Below are positions 1 to 9,406 of a stretch of 64,000 nucleotides of DNA, piece by piece. The first letter of the stretch is position 1, and every line of letters begins with the position of its first letter. Source of the DNA: Candidatus Villigracilis saccharophilus (GTDB lineage: Bacteria; Chloroflexota; Anaerolineae; Anaerolineales; Villigracilaceae); contig JADJNA010000024.1 of NCBI GenBank assembly GCA_016709305.1, positions 1 through 64,000 on the forward strand. The letters run 5' to 3'. The translations under genes were made by a program, and so were the position numbers. The notes under the pieces were generated by a model. It made no database searches and was not told the origin of the DNA. It was given only the letters and a program-made list of their open reading frames with translations.

Positions 1-2
1 CG

Positions 3-287
3 CGCCCGTTCAAGGTCACATGGAATGATTTTGCCATTGCCCTCACCATCACTCTTTGCGTAGTTGCACTATTCTTTACCGCGCAAAACCTCCCGCCGAT
101 CATACTGGCGAAGATCCGTATTCAAGGAATTCTTTTCTATCAGGATATTCTTGTGAACGCCCGCTGGCTTATTCCTGCTGTGCTGTTTGGTGCCGCGGCA
201 TTTTTCTCTGCGTTGACGATCCCGTATTTTCAAAAGCAATTGAACAAACTACCTCAGAAAATCTCAAACTCCCTACTGTTAACTTGA
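3..287 (+). CDS. C-terminal end of an integral membrane protein (partial)
   Basis: An open frame enters from the left edge and runs 94 residues to a TGA at 285-287. It carries two hydrophobic stretches of membrane-span length (about residues 10-27 and 57-75) separated by a polar loop, and ends in a short lysine-rich tail. The start lies outside the window. I do not recognise the family; it could be the end of a permease or of a polytopic glycosyltransferase. After it, 288-420 holds no gene I can support. Confidence 0.5.
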   Translation, partial: RPFKVTWNDFAIALTITLCVVALFFTAQNLPPIILAKIRIQGILFYQDILVNARWLIPAVLFGAAAFFSALTIPYFQKQLNKLPQKISNSLLLT

Positions 288-420
288 ATTGTTTTTATCG
301 GGGGCTTTCTTCATCTAAAAGCTACTCAAGGATGTCAAATAAATCATGTGCTATCATTGTGCTTCGGAAATGGGCATGTTGCGTAATTGCTCACTTTATC
401 TTTGTTAATTGGGATTTTCC

Positions 421-1332
421 ATGCGCCTGAAAGCAGATCTAACTCTACTGATAGTTTCCGTGATCTGGGGCTCGGCATTTGTTGCGCAGCGGTCGCGGGC
501 CAAATGGGAAGTGTACCTGTTCAATGGCGCGCGCTATTTGTTGGCCGCTCTGGTTGTGTTGCCGCTTGCCTTGCGGGTGAATCGGAACGACAAGCCTTCC
601 TGGACAATGTCTCGCGCTCAATACAAATGGATGTTCATTGCAGGTTTTTTGCTTTTTCTTGGGAGCGCGTTACAGCAGGCGGGAATGGTCTACACTACAG
701 CCGGCAATGCCGGCTTTATCACCAGTTTGTATGTTGTGCTGGTTCCCATTGCTTTATTTTTTGTTTGGGGTGAGAAACCGCATTGGATGTCAATTGCCGC
801 GGTAGGGTTGGCTGGGGTGGGGGCGTTCCTCCTGTCAACGGGCGGCAAGTTCGAGGTCAGGGCTGGTGACGCACTTGAATTGATTGGTGCATTGTTCTGG
901 ACATTTCATGTCATTGTGTTGGGAAAATTTGCATCCAAGTTTGAAGCCATGTCGTTTTCGGTCGGTCAACTTTTTGTGTGCGCAATCTTAAATTTAGCTG
1001 TGGGCATCTTTGCTGAACCAATGATGACTTTTAACTGGCCGCTTATGTTTGCGATCGCATACACCGCCTTCTTCTCGCTTGGATTATGTTACACCCTTCA
1101 AGTGTGGGCACAGCGTCATACACCTCCCGCAGATGCCGCGCTGATCCTAAGTCTTGAGTCCGTTTTTTCGGTAATTTCAGGCTGGTTGATCTTGAATGAA
1201 AAACTTGTCTTAATTCAGATATTTGGCTGCGTGTTAATTTTCATTGCGGTGGTGCTTTCGCAATTCAAGGAATGGAATTCAAGTACAATCGACCACGACC
1301 ATCTTATTGAGGAAGATAAAATTTATGTCTGA
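421..1332 (+). CDS. EamA/DMT-superfamily permease
   Basis: Predicted inner-membrane transporter of the drug/metabolite (EamA, RhaT-like) superfamily, 303 residues with about ten hydrophobic helices in two repeated halves, the usual size for the family. The N-terminal 'IVSVIWGSAFVAQR' and the 'YTTAGNAGFITSLYVVLVP' segment are typical of EamA proteins, as is the second-half 'AALILSLESVFSVISGWL'. I chose the ATG at 421; a TTG at 409 in the same frame would add four residues. The stop overlaps the ATG of the next gene by eight bases, so the two are probably cotranslated. The substrate cannot be told from sequence; family members export amino acids and metabolites. Confidence 0.85.
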   Translation: MRLKADLTLLIVSVIWGSAFVAQRSRAKWEVYLFNGARYLLAALVVLPLALRVNRNDKPSWTMSRAQYKWMFIAGFLLFLGSALQQAGMVYTTAGNAGFITSLYVVLVPIALFFVWGEKPHWMSIAAVGLAGVGAFLLSTGGKFEVRAGDALELIGALFWTFHVIVLGKFASKFEAMSFSVGQLFVCAILNLAVGIFAEPMMTFNWPLMFAIAYTAFFSLGLCYTLQVWAQRHTPPADAALILSLESVFSVISGWLILNEKLVLIQIFGCVLIFIAVVLSQFKEWNSSTIDHDHLIEEDKIYV

Positions 1333-1916
1333 AGAAAGAAACCTGATCGAAGAATTGGATCTATCCTTTCATCCGCTTACGCAGAAATTGTGGCATGACT
1401 TTGAGGTGCTTTTTGGCGCACATGGAGCCTGTGGCGGATGCTGGTGTATGTTTTGGAAATTGCGCGGAAAAGATTACAGTGAGAACACAGGCGACTCTGC
1501 GCGGCAAATGCAAAAGTCAATCGTGGATTCGAAAGATCGTCCCGGGTTTGCTCGCTTATTCCGAAGGCTATCCCGTCGGCTGGATTGCTGTTGAGCCGCG
1601 CAGTCAGTATCAACGTCTGGCGCATTCCCGTCGATTAAAACCTGTAGACGATCAGGAAGTCTGGTCGATCACCTGTTTTTTTGTCGAGAAAAAACACCGC
1701 CGTAAAAATATCACAGTTGAATTGTTGAAAGCCGCGATTGAGCATGTAAAAAAGAATGGCGGACAGATCGTCGAAGGATATCCGGTTGATGTAAAGACGG
1801 CTCAGCCCGCACCTTTTGTCTTTACAGGCACGGCTTCCGCATTCAAGCGGGCAGGCTTTCGGGAAGTGGCCCGGAATTCGCCCTCTCGTCCCATATTTCG
1901 TTATACAATTCAATAA
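1325..1916 (+). pseudogene. GNAT-family N-acetyltransferase, one frameshift
   Basis: Two adjoining frames together encode one acetyltransferase of about 196 residues. The first part starts at ATG 1325 and contains the cysteine-rich 'GACGGCWCMFWKLRGKDY' typical of a GNAT subgroup. The second part, one frame over, continues with 'VPGLLAYSEGYPVGWIAVEP', then 'VDDQEVWSITCFFVEKKHR', the acetyl-CoA binding core strand and helix. The switch lies near 1535-1545 and equals one extra base. The total length of 592 bases is one over a multiple of three, which fits a single-base insertion in an otherwise intact gene, either a sequencing error or a recent mutation. The substrate is unknown. Confidence 0.75.
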
Positions 1917-3238
1917 TTGAGCGCAACTTTTCATCCCCCGTCAAAATCATTAACGACGCGTGATTATTTATTTATCACGCTGGTTGTGATTTTGTTTTTT
2001 GCGATTTCCACTGGATTAATATTTGCGAATCTCAGCCTTCAGGGTGGTGGTGATTTCTTTGTCAATTGGGTCGCTGCTCGCGGATTTCTTTTTGAAAATT
2101 TCAAACACGGCAAACTAAAAGTTCAGATCGAAAAAAAAATAACCGAGGAACTTCCACAAAGAATTGATCCATATGGGGCGGAGATTCCGCTCGTGTTCAA
2201 CAATTGGTTTATGGACACACTGCGGGGACAGGTGAAGAGCCATATATTCTGGATACGCCCTTTCAGATTCTCTTGCTTTATTTTCCATTCGCGCTTTTTT
2301 CCGATCCTGTACTTGCCCGGGCTTTCTTTACTTTGTTGATTCAATTGGGGTTGTTCATACTCGCCATCCTCAGCCTGCGCCTTGCAGAATGGGATGCTCC
2401 TCCTTTTCTTGCCGTTTTGTTTGTCTTCTTTGCTGTGCTTAATTTTTATTCGATCGAAGCGGTTTATGAAGCCAGTCCTGTTTTGCTCCTTGGTCTTCTG
2501 TATGCAGGCATTTTATTTTTTCTTCACAATGAAATCGATGAGCTTGCAGGCGCGTTGATAGCTGTCTCGCTGTATTATTGGGAAGTCGGAGCGCCGTTTC
2601 TCCTTCTCGTTTTTTTACGCATCTATTGGCAAAGGCGGACGCGCGTATGGGCTGGGTTTTTTATGGCAAGTTCCATCCTGTTCTTTATTTCATTCCTTTT
2701 GTACCCCGGCTGGATCATCCCCTTCCTGCGCGCAACGGTCAATGCCCTGCGTACTGATTTTGGATTTAATGTTCACTCAACCTTTTTTTCTTTCTGGCAA
2801 GTACAAGGTCAGTATCTTGCGTGGATGTTCACCACTGTACTTATCATTCTGTTTGGTTTCGAATTAAGTCTTGTGCGCTATGGAGATGATCGCCGTTTTT
2901 ACTGGACCGCCTGCCTGGCACTTGCTGTTGCCCCATTGCTGGGTTTTCGTACCGAAATGGAGCATCTCGCCGTGCTTATTATTCCGCTTGCGCTCGTCTT
3001 CGCTATTGTCCATGACCGCTGGCGTCGAATTGGAAGTTGGTTATCATTCTCTCTTATACTGGTCTCGTTTTCTATTCCATGGGGCGTTAATTATTTTCTC
3101 CCCGAGCAATTTGGGGTAATGACACAGGAAATAATTTTTCTTTTCCTCCCACTTTTTACCCTTGTCGGTTTATACTGGATTCGTTGGTGGGCGATCCGTC
3201 CTCCACGCCTCTTGAGCGATCTTGTTAATCAGTCATGA
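1917..3238 (+). pseudogene. Polytopic membrane protein, GT87/DUF2029-like, one frameshift
   Basis: About 440 residues in two frames. The first frame starts at a TTG directly after the GNAT stop and has one N-terminal helix followed by 'GGGDFFVNWVAARGFL', which resembles the first loop of membrane glycosyltransferases of the GT87/DUF2029 kind. The second frame carries 'YGHTAGTGEEPYILDTPF' and seven or more hydrophobic helices. The join is near 2185-2200 and needs one base to be added. No ATG exists for the first part, so TTG 1917 is the only visible start. The product would sit in the cytoplasmic membrane and may transfer sugars from polyprenyl phosphate, but this is inference. The stop overlaps the next gene by four bases (ATGA). 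Confidence 0.6.
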
Positions 3239-4806
3239 CTTTCCGAAATTATTTTTTTCTTTTCTTTCTCGGCCTAGCCATTCCGTTTGGGATTGCGCAA
3301 TTTCAACCGAACCCTGGTTATCTTGATTCTGATTACTATTTTGCCGGCGGAATTCAACTTGCGATGGGCAGGGGGTTCACAGAGCCTTACCTGTGGAATT
3401 ATCTTGATGGAGCAACTTCGCTTCCTCACCCGTCTCACAGTTATTGGATGCCGTTGGCTTCGATCGTTTCTGCTCTGGGAATGTGGCTGACTGGGGAGAT
3501 TACATACCCATCTGCCCGCTCCTTCTTTTTTATAATTGCAGCGCTTGTTCCGCCAGTCACTGCGGGGCTGGCTTATTCCTTTTCCAGGAAACGTGAACTT
3601 GCCATCGCATCGGGATTGCTTGCGGTGTTTTCTGTTTACAATGCGCCTTTTGTGGCAGTGACAGACAATTTTGGTCTCTTCATGCTCTTTGGCGGATTGT
3701 ATTTCATTGTTGCAACAAAACTAATCGAAGACTCTCCCCGCGCACGTTACTGGATTATTCTTGGCTTGCTCGCTGGCCTGATGACATTATCTCGCAGTGA
3801 CGGTCTTCTTTGGCTTGCACTCGCTTTTCTTTTTACAATTTGGCGAGCTAAAGAAGCCTCAACACGCAAAATACAACTTATTACTATTACTCGCAACTCG
3901 TTTCTCGCCCTCCTTGGTTTTTTATTGATTATGTCCCCCTGGTATCTCCGCAACTTGACTGTCTTCGGCACGCTCATGGCTCCAGGTGGAAGCCGGGCTC
4001 TCTGGCTTGGTAGTTACGATCAGACATTTATCTTTCCGCCGTCATTACTAAATTTCGATTCCTTTCTTGCGCTGGGTTGGAAGAAAATCATGGCGGACCG
4101 TTTGGCGGCATTGGGATCAAATATATTAAGCGCATTCGCTGCTCATGGTGGGATATTATTATTTCCATTCATCATTGCCGGGGTAATTTCATTTCGAAAA
4201 GATGAGCGTCTCAGGCTTGCTGGACTTGCATTCTCAGTTCTTTTTATTGTGATGACGTTCATCTTTCCATTTGCGGGTTCACGTGGTGCATTCTTTCATG
4301 CCGGTGCGGCATTACAGCCGATGTGGTGGACGCTTGCACCGCTCGGGCTTGAGGCGATTCTTGCCTCCCTAAGAAAACGCGGCTGGGGCAATGACCAGGC
4401 CCGGGTGATATTCCGAAGCGCATTGATCATGATCGCGATGATTCTCACGGTCTATGTAGTTTACCTGCGCTTGTTCGATCTCGGCTGGAAGGAAAATCTT
4501 GAGAATTATTCAGAGGTTGAGCAATTTTTAGTAAAGAACGGCATTGAGTCGACTGACATCGTCATTGTTCGAAACGCGCCGGGCTATTATCTTCAAACCA
4601 ATCGTTCCGCAGTCTCATTTCCTTATGGCGGCGAGCAGTCCATTCTCGATGTGTCGAAACAATTTGGCGCATATTACCTCGTGGTGGAACCGGAGGCCAG
4701 GCGTGAGCCTATTGATAATTCATATCAAGATACGAATGGAATTTTGGGGTTTGTTTATTTAGGTGATGTGGATGACACACGAATCTACAAAATTGAAATC
4801 AAATAA
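3235..4806 (+). CDS. Polytopic membrane protein, ArnT/GT39-like
   Basis: 523 residues. A first helix is followed by a long outward loop with 'NPGYLDSDYYFAGG' and 'TEPYLWNYLDGA', then about ten hydrophobic helices, and a soluble C-terminal domain of about 90 residues with 'SEVEQFLVKNGIESTDIVIV'. Acidic residues in the first loop after helix 1 are the hallmark of GT-C glycosyltransferases (GT39/ArnT/PMT type) that use lipid-linked sugars. Start ATG 3235 overlaps the stop of the preceding gene as ATGA. It is the middle member of three overlapping genes of the same architecture. Acceptor and donor are unknown; extracellular glycan or S-layer glycosylation is possible. Confidence 0.65.
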   Translation: MTFRNYFFLFFLGLAIPFGIAQFQPNPGYLDSDYYFAGGIQLAMGRGFTEPYLWNYLDGATSLPHPSHSYWMPLASIVSALGMWLTGEITYPSARSFFFIIAALVPPVTAGLAYSFSRKRELAIASGLLAVFSVYNAPFVAVTDNFGLFMLFGGLYFIVATKLIEDSPRARYWIILGLLAGLMTLSRSDGLLWLALAFLFTIWRAKEASTRKIQLITITRNSFLALLGFLLIMSPWYLRNLTVFGTLMAPGGSRALWLGSYDQTFIFPPSLLNFDSFLALGWKKIMADRLAALGSNILSAFAAHGGILLFPFIIAGVISFRKDERLRLAGLAFSVLFIVMTFIFPFAGSRGAFFHAGAALQPMWWTLAPLGLEAILASLRKRGWGNDQARVIFRSALIMIAMILTVYVVYLRLFDLGWKENLENYSEVEQFLVKNGIESTDIVIVRNAPGYYLQTNRSAVSFPYGGEQSILDVSKQFGAYYLVVEPEARREPIDNSYQDTNGILGFVYLGDVDDTRIYKIEIK

Positions 4807-6265
4807 AATATCGCGGCGTGATTTGCTGGTTATTGCCGGCGCGGTGATTTTCATTTCTCTCATATATTTGCTTGCGAGTTATTTTATTAATTCAATTGGA
4901 TTCCCGCTGGATGATTCCTGGATCCATCAAACATATGCGCGCAATTTAGCCTTGCGCGGAGAGTGGGCTTTTCGTCCCGGTTTGCCGTCGGCCGGTTCAA
5001 CTTCGCCGCTTTGGTCTGCCCTGCTTGCGATCGGCTTTTTATTGCACTTTTCTCCATACATCTGGACTTATTTTCTTGGCGCATTATCGCTCTTTATGTT
5101 GGCAGTTCTTGGGGAATGGGCTGTTCGCAAACTTGTTAATTCCTATGACCCACGGTTTCCCTGGATTGGAATATTTTTTGCGTTTGAATGGCATCTTGCT
5201 TGGGCGGGAATGTCAGGTATGGAAACCTTGCTGCATGGGTTGATCGTCACGACCGTTCTGGTTTTATTGATGACAAATACGTCTCGTTATCTGCCTCTCG
5301 GCCTGCTGACTGGGTTGGCGGTTTGGGTCCGCCCCGACGGTTTGACTCTGCTCGGTCCCGTGCTGATGACGATCATGCTCAATGCGCATGGCACAAAAGC
5401 ACGCTTTGCATCATTAACAAAATTCATTATAGGTTTTGGTTCCCTTTTTGTTTTTTATTTGCTCTTCAATCTTGCAGTCGGCGGTACGCCCATGCCGAAC
5501 ACATTTTACGCAAAACAAGCGGAGTATGTTGATTGGCAAATGATCCCATTTCCAGAGCGGCTTAGTCAATTGTTGTTGCAGTTATTGGTTGGACCAAGTC
5601 TTGTATTATTCCTTGGCGTCCTCGGCTGGTTGACAAAATCCATAAAGCAAAGGATGTGGGGAAGTTTTGCCGCGATGATATGGTGTGCGGGATACCTTGG
5701 ACTATACATTTCGCGCCTTCCGCTCTACCAACATGGGCGATATATTATGCCTGCTATGCCGATTTTCTTTTTGTTTGGCCTGCTTGCGTTTGCTGAGTTT
5801 GATGCGGGGAAAATGTTTGCTCGATACCACTGGGTGGCTCAAGCGATATGGCGCTCAAGTATGGTCATGCTAGTCATTGGTTTTATTTTTCTGGGCGCCA
5901 GGTCTTACGCGGAGGATGTCGGTGTGATCGAAGGCGAAATGGTGGCCACTGCGAAATGGATCGCTGAAAAATTACCTGGCGACGCACTGATTGCCGCGCA
6001 TGATATCGGCGCGCTTGGCTATTTTGATTATCACGAGTTGGTGGACCTTGCTGGGCTGATTTCTCCTGAAGTCATTCCCTTTATGCGTGATGAACAACAG
6101 ATTGCTGTTTATCTCAACCAGAGCGGAGTGGATTATTTGGTCGCATTTCCCGATTTTTATCCGATCCTAACTGGAAAGGCAGAGATTGTGTTTTCGACCA
6201 ATAATCCGATTACTCTTGCTCTTGGGCATAAAAATATGATTGTTTATCGGTGGAAATCTCCATAA
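4772..6265 (+). CDS. Polytopic membrane protein, GT-C glycosyltransferase-like
   Basis: About 497 residues. After helix 1 comes 'FPLDDSWIHQTYARNLA', a paired-aspartate first-loop motif seen in GT-C enzymes, then about nine helices including 'GLAVWVRPDGLTLL', and a soluble tail with 'AAHDIGALGYFDYHELVDLAG', a segment common in this family of uncharacterised bacterial membrane proteins. The start is uncertain: GTG 4763, ATG 4766 and ATG 4772 are in frame; 4772 has the best spacing from an AGGTGA at 4761-4766. It overlaps the previous gene by 35 bases, so the three genes from 1917 probably form one translationally coupled unit. Confidence 0.65.
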   Translation: MTHESTKLKSNKISRRDLLVIAGAVIFISLIYLLASYFINSIGFPLDDSWIHQTYARNLALRGEWAFRPGLPSAGSTSPLWSALLAIGFLLHFSPYIWTYFLGALSLFMLAVLGEWAVRKLVNSYDPRFPWIGIFFAFEWHLAWAGMSGMETLLHGLIVTTVLVLLMTNTSRYLPLGLLTGLAVWVRPDGLTLLGPVLMTIMLNAHGTKARFASLTKFIIGFGSLFVFYLLFNLAVGGTPMPNTFYAKQAEYVDWQMIPFPERLSQLLLQLLVGPSLVLFLGVLGWLTKSIKQRMWGSFAAMIWCAGYLGLYISRLPLYQHGRYIMPAMPIFFLFGLLAFAEFDAGKMFARYHWVAQAIWRSSMVMLVIGFIFLGARSYAEDVGVIEGEMVATAKWIAEKLPGDALIAAHDIGALGYFDYHELVDLAGLISPEVIPFMRDEQQIAVYLNQSGVDYLVAFPDFYPILTGKAEIVFSTNNPITLALGHKNMIVYRWKSP

Positions 6266-6324
6266 TAGGTTAAAATAAGAATTGTTTGTGCAATAAAAAT
6301 CAATCAATTGTGGTTGGGTTTGGG

Positions 6325-7026
6325 ATGAATGAGATTACCTTATTAATTGTTGATGACCATCCTCTCTTCCGTCAGGGAGTTGTGGACGCATTATCTTTAG
6401 AACATGATATGCGGATTATTGCCCAGTCAGCCGCTGGGGATGAAGCCTTGGAATTGATCCGTACAAAAAAACCCACTATTGCTGTTCTGGATGTCAATTT
6501 ACCTGGCATGAATGGACAACAGATCACACACCAAGTAACCCAAGATAGACTCCCGACGCGGATCATCCTGATGACGGGCTATGATGATGTAGAGCAGGCC
6601 CTTCATGCCGCTCTGGCGGGTGCGCACGGTTATTGTTCCAAAAATATTGAACCCCAAACTCTTTCTCGCATTATTCGTGACGTTGCCGAAGGAAAGTTTG
6701 TTTTTGACAATAATGTATTTTCTCCTCATGAATTAGATATTTGGATTGAAGAAAGAATGGAAGGCGCTCGTCGCTCTTATAGTGAGCCTGGTACGCCGTT
6801 TCATCCATTATCAGACCGGGAGATGGAAGTTCTTGGCTGTGTGGTGCGTGGCTTAAGTAATAAAGAGATCGCGTCGATGTTGGGTATAAGCCATCAGACT
6901 GTCAAGAATCATGTTACTGCTGTACTAAGAAAGTTTGGCGTTGAAGACCGTACCCAGGCAGTTGTCTATGCTCTAAAGCGCGGCTGGGTTACTTTAAAAG
7001 ACACAGATACGCGCCACTTGGAGTGA
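6325..7026 (+). CDS. NarL/LuxR-type response regulator
   Basis: 233 residues. An N-terminal receiver domain shows the acidic pair at residues 10-11 ('LLIVDDHPLF'), the phospho-acceptor Asp at about 56 ('AVLDVNLPGMNG') and the conserved Lys after the 'YCSKNIEP' loop. The C-terminal LuxR-type helix-turn-helix is seen in 'LSDREMEVLGCVVRGLSNKE' and 'ISHQTVKNHVTAVLRKFGV'. I chose ATG 6325; an earlier in-frame start at 6286 would add 13 residues unlike the family. The sensor kinase follows four bases after the stop, so they form a two-component operon. Its position directly before the Tad pilus operon suggests, without proving, that it regulates pili or surface behaviour. Confidence 0.9.
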   Translation: MNEITLLIVDDHPLFRQGVVDALSLEHDMRIIAQSAAGDEALELIRTKKPTIAVLDVNLPGMNGQQITHQVTQDRLPTRIILMTGYDDVEQALHAALAGAHGYCSKNIEPQTLSRIIRDVAEGKFVFDNNVFSPHELDIWIEERMEGARRSYSEPGTPFHPLSDREMEVLGCVVRGLSNKEIASMLGISHQTVKNHVTAVLRKFGVEDRTQAVVYALKRGWVTLKDTDTRHLE

Positions 7027-7030
7027 ATTT

Positions 7031-8038
7031 ATGACCGAACCTATGGACAAAAAAACTGAGCTGGAAGAAACAAATCGTGCTTTGCGGGAAGTCACTTTAA
7101 TGATCGAGCAAAGCCAGGGTGAATTGGCAAAGATAACGCAACGAAATGCGGCAATTTCCGCTCATTTACAGCAGGTGCAATTGCAAAAACAAGGGGCGAC
7201 GATCGAAGAACTCAAGATGGCTTATGACTCTGCGCTGGATGTCCAGCAAAGGCTATTTGTTATGCGGGGTCAACTGGAAAAACTTCAAAATGATAAGAGT
7301 CACCTTGAGAAATATAAACTGATTTTGGAAAATGCGATATCAAGTGCGAGTGAAATCTCCACAGCCTCCTTGCCCGCGATTGGTGTGAAAAGTCAGCTGA
7401 CCGGGATCGAAATGATCGTTAATGCGCAGGAGGCGGAGCGCCAGCGCTTATCTCGTCAAATGCACGATGGACCCGCCCAGGCGCTTTCCAATTTTATTTT
7501 ACAGACTGAGATCGCAATGCGCTTGCTTGACATTGATCCTGTTCAGGCTAAAGATGAATTGGGAAACTTAAAGACATCAGCGATGGGTACTTTTCAGAAA
7601 GTGCGTAATTTTATTTTTGAACTGCGCCCTATGATGCTTGACGATCTTGGTTTGACCCCCACATTAAAGAAATATGCCGATGCTTTCAAGGAACAGGCGG
7701 GTTTGGAAGTGAGTGTGATCGTTACTGGTGTTGAGCGGCGTCTTGAGCCCTATCTGGAAGTTATGATTTTCCGCGCAGTTCAAGAATTACTTGGGAATGC
7801 CTCCCGTCATAGTCAGGCAACAATGGTCAAGATCATGGTTGATCTTGGGACTGACTTGATTCGAGTGAGTGTGGATGATAACGGTAAAGGGTTTGACCCA
7901 GAAACTCTCAGAGAATCTAATAATCTCGGATTGAAGCTAATTCGTGAGCGAGCCGAAATGCTTGGCGGGAATTTTGAGATTGACAGCGCAGCCGGTTCTG
8001 GAGCAAGGATAGTCTTTACTGTGCCGGCGAAGGTGTAG
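7031..8038 (+). CDS. NarX/DegS-type sensor histidine kinase, soluble
   Basis: 335 residues with no membrane helix or obvious sensor domain. Residues 1-110 are strongly predicted coiled coil (repeated E/Q/L heptads). The dimerisation and phospho-acceptor segment is HisKA_3 type, 'EAERQRLSRQMHDGPAQAL', with the phospho-histidine at 145. The HATPase domain shows the N box 'AVQELLGNASRHSQA', the G1 box 'SVDDNGKGFDP' and 'NNLGLKLIRERAEMLGG'. It is the cognate kinase of the regulator encoded just upstream. The coiled coil in place of a periplasmic sensor suggests a cytoplasmic signal or partner protein. Confidence 0.9.
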   Translation: MTEPMDKKTELEETNRALREVTLMIEQSQGELAKITQRNAAISAHLQQVQLQKQGATIEELKMAYDSALDVQQRLFVMRGQLEKLQNDKSHLEKYKLILENAISSASEISTASLPAIGVKSQLTGIEMIVNAQEAERQRLSRQMHDGPAQALSNFILQTEIAMRLLDIDPVQAKDELGNLKTSAMGTFQKVRNFIFELRPMMLDDLGLTPTLKKYADAFKEQAGLEVSVIVTGVERRLEPYLEVMIFRAVQELLGNASRHSQATMVKIMVDLGTDLIRVSVDDNGKGFDPETLRESNNLGLKLIRERAEMLGGNFEIDSAAGSGARIVFTVPAKV

Positions 8039-8183
8039 CATTTTAAACAGAATTTGATTACCTTGCAGTATTGTTGGCTGTTAGTGTGGCATTTCATTCA
8101 GTCACCCTGTAAAATGAGTTATTCTAATAAAAAAATGACCCGTTTTACACGGCAAGATTAAAGAAGTTGGCATCCTGTGAAAG

Positions 8184-8212
8184 GTCATGCTTTTGTAATT
8201 TTCCTGTATAAT
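8184..8212 (+). promoter_or_regulatory. Possible promoter of the tad operon
   Basis: A perfect TATAAT lies at 8207-8212, about 48 bases before the cpaB start. The -35 position (8184-8189, GTCATG) matches the consensus poorly at 17-base spacing, so an activator may be needed. The 222-base gap 8039-8260 holds no other feature I can support. Confidence 0.35.
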
Positions 8213-8260
8213 ATTTGTGTAATAAAAAACTAATAATAATTGCGATGATAGGAGAATACC

Positions 8261-9343
8261 ATGCGACGTGGAAGAACTCTAATACTTGTGTTTCTGATCA
8301 TCATCATTGCCTTGGTGGTTGGTTTCGTGGCTTTTCGCCAGTTTGCAACTCCAGCGCCGACGGTTCAACAGCCAGTAAATATTGAAATATATATAGCTGC
8401 TCAGCCAATACCGCAGGGTGGAAAAATTACTGAGGATTTGCTCACTACCATAACAGTTCCACAGGATAAAGTGATCGCAGTCATGTTTACGCGTGACGAA
8501 TTGAGCGCACTTACCAATAATAAGGTGGCTAAATATCCTCTTGATCAGGGTGTTCCGATCACCGAGGCGATGGTAAACGATGCTTCTGCCGCAGTCTCGA
8601 TTGCGGGTCCGCAGTGGGCATCGTTGATTCCGCCTGGCATGACGGCCATGTCTCTCCCGGTTAGCCGTCTCGCCGTGGCAGGGTATGCGATCCAAAAAGG
8701 TGCGCATGTCAACTTGAACGCGTGTTTTAATTTTGTTGATGTAGATCCAACATTTCAAACCGTCCTCCCAAATTTAACTGCGGCACTTACAGGCTCTGGA
8801 TTTGTCCCGGACACCTTGCCAGTCGTTACGCTTGGGGTGGGGGCTGCTGGCTCTCCTCAAGGAAGATTAGAGTTGGATCCCTCCTTGCAGCAACCATATT
8901 ATTTAATTCCATCTGAAGCACAGCGTCCTAGAATGGTTTGCCAAATGTTACTTCAAGACGCGGTCGTGTTGGAGTTGGGTAATTCTCCGCTTCCGACCGC
9001 TGCTGTAGTTGCGCCGGCTCCGACAGACCCAAATGTGCCTGCCGCAGCGCCTGTCGCACCTGACATTATCACCTTGATTGTCTCTCCACAGGATTCAATT
9101 ACGTTGTCATATCTTATGTATACAAATGCGCAAATATCCATGGCGTTGCGTAATCCCTCGGATCAAGCCCGCCAGGCGACAGAAGCGTCAACGTTACAAT
9201 TCCTGCTTAGCCAGTACAACATTCCTGTTCCTGCAAAACTTCCGTACGCCATGCAGCCTAGTGGCCTTACTACCCCGTGTTTGCAAAATGATATTGCGAG
9301 CGGTATTTGTACTCCGGTTTCACCGTCTTCTCCTCAACCATAA
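8261..9343 (+). CDS. cpaB: Flp pilus assembly protein CpaB/RcpC
   Basis: 360 residues. A single N-terminal helix (about residues 5-25, preceded by 'MRRGRT') anchors the protein; it is followed by an SAF-like domain 'IEIYIAAQPIPQGGKITEDL' and a typical continuation 'YPLDQGVPITEAMV', then 'LIPPGMTAMSLPVSRLAVAG'. These are the landmarks of CpaB/RcpC. Residues about 245-270 are rich in proline and alanine, a linker. AGGAG precedes the ATG. In Gram-negatives CpaB works with the outer-membrane secretin CpaC; none is seen here, as expected for Chloroflexota that lack an outer membrane. First gene of the pilus operon. Confidence 0.85.
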   Translation: MRRGRTLILVFLIIIIALVVGFVAFRQFATPAPTVQQPVNIEIYIAAQPIPQGGKITEDLLTTITVPQDKVIAVMFTRDELSALTNNKVAKYPLDQGVPITEAMVNDASAAVSIAGPQWASLIPPGMTAMSLPVSRLAVAGYAIQKGAHVNLNACFNFVDVDPTFQTVLPNLTAALTGSGFVPDTLPVVTLGVGAAGSPQGRLELDPSLQQPYYLIPSEAQRPRMVCQMLLQDAVVLELGNSPLPTAAVVAPAPTDPNVPAAAPVAPDIITLIVSPQDSITLSYLMYTNAQISMALRNPSDQARQATEASTLQFLLSQYNIPVPAKLPYAMQPSGLTTPCLQNDIASGICTPVSPSSPQP

Positions 9344-9406
9344 TAGTCGGGTTCGAGATATATACTTTTTGAAATATGAATTATTCAAATTTCCGGGTAG
9401 CTTGAA

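Noticed and set aside
8100..8160. Terminator after the histidine kinase (TGTAAAA ... TTTTACA)
   Set aside because: The arms are seven bases and more than 30 bases apart, without a T tract.
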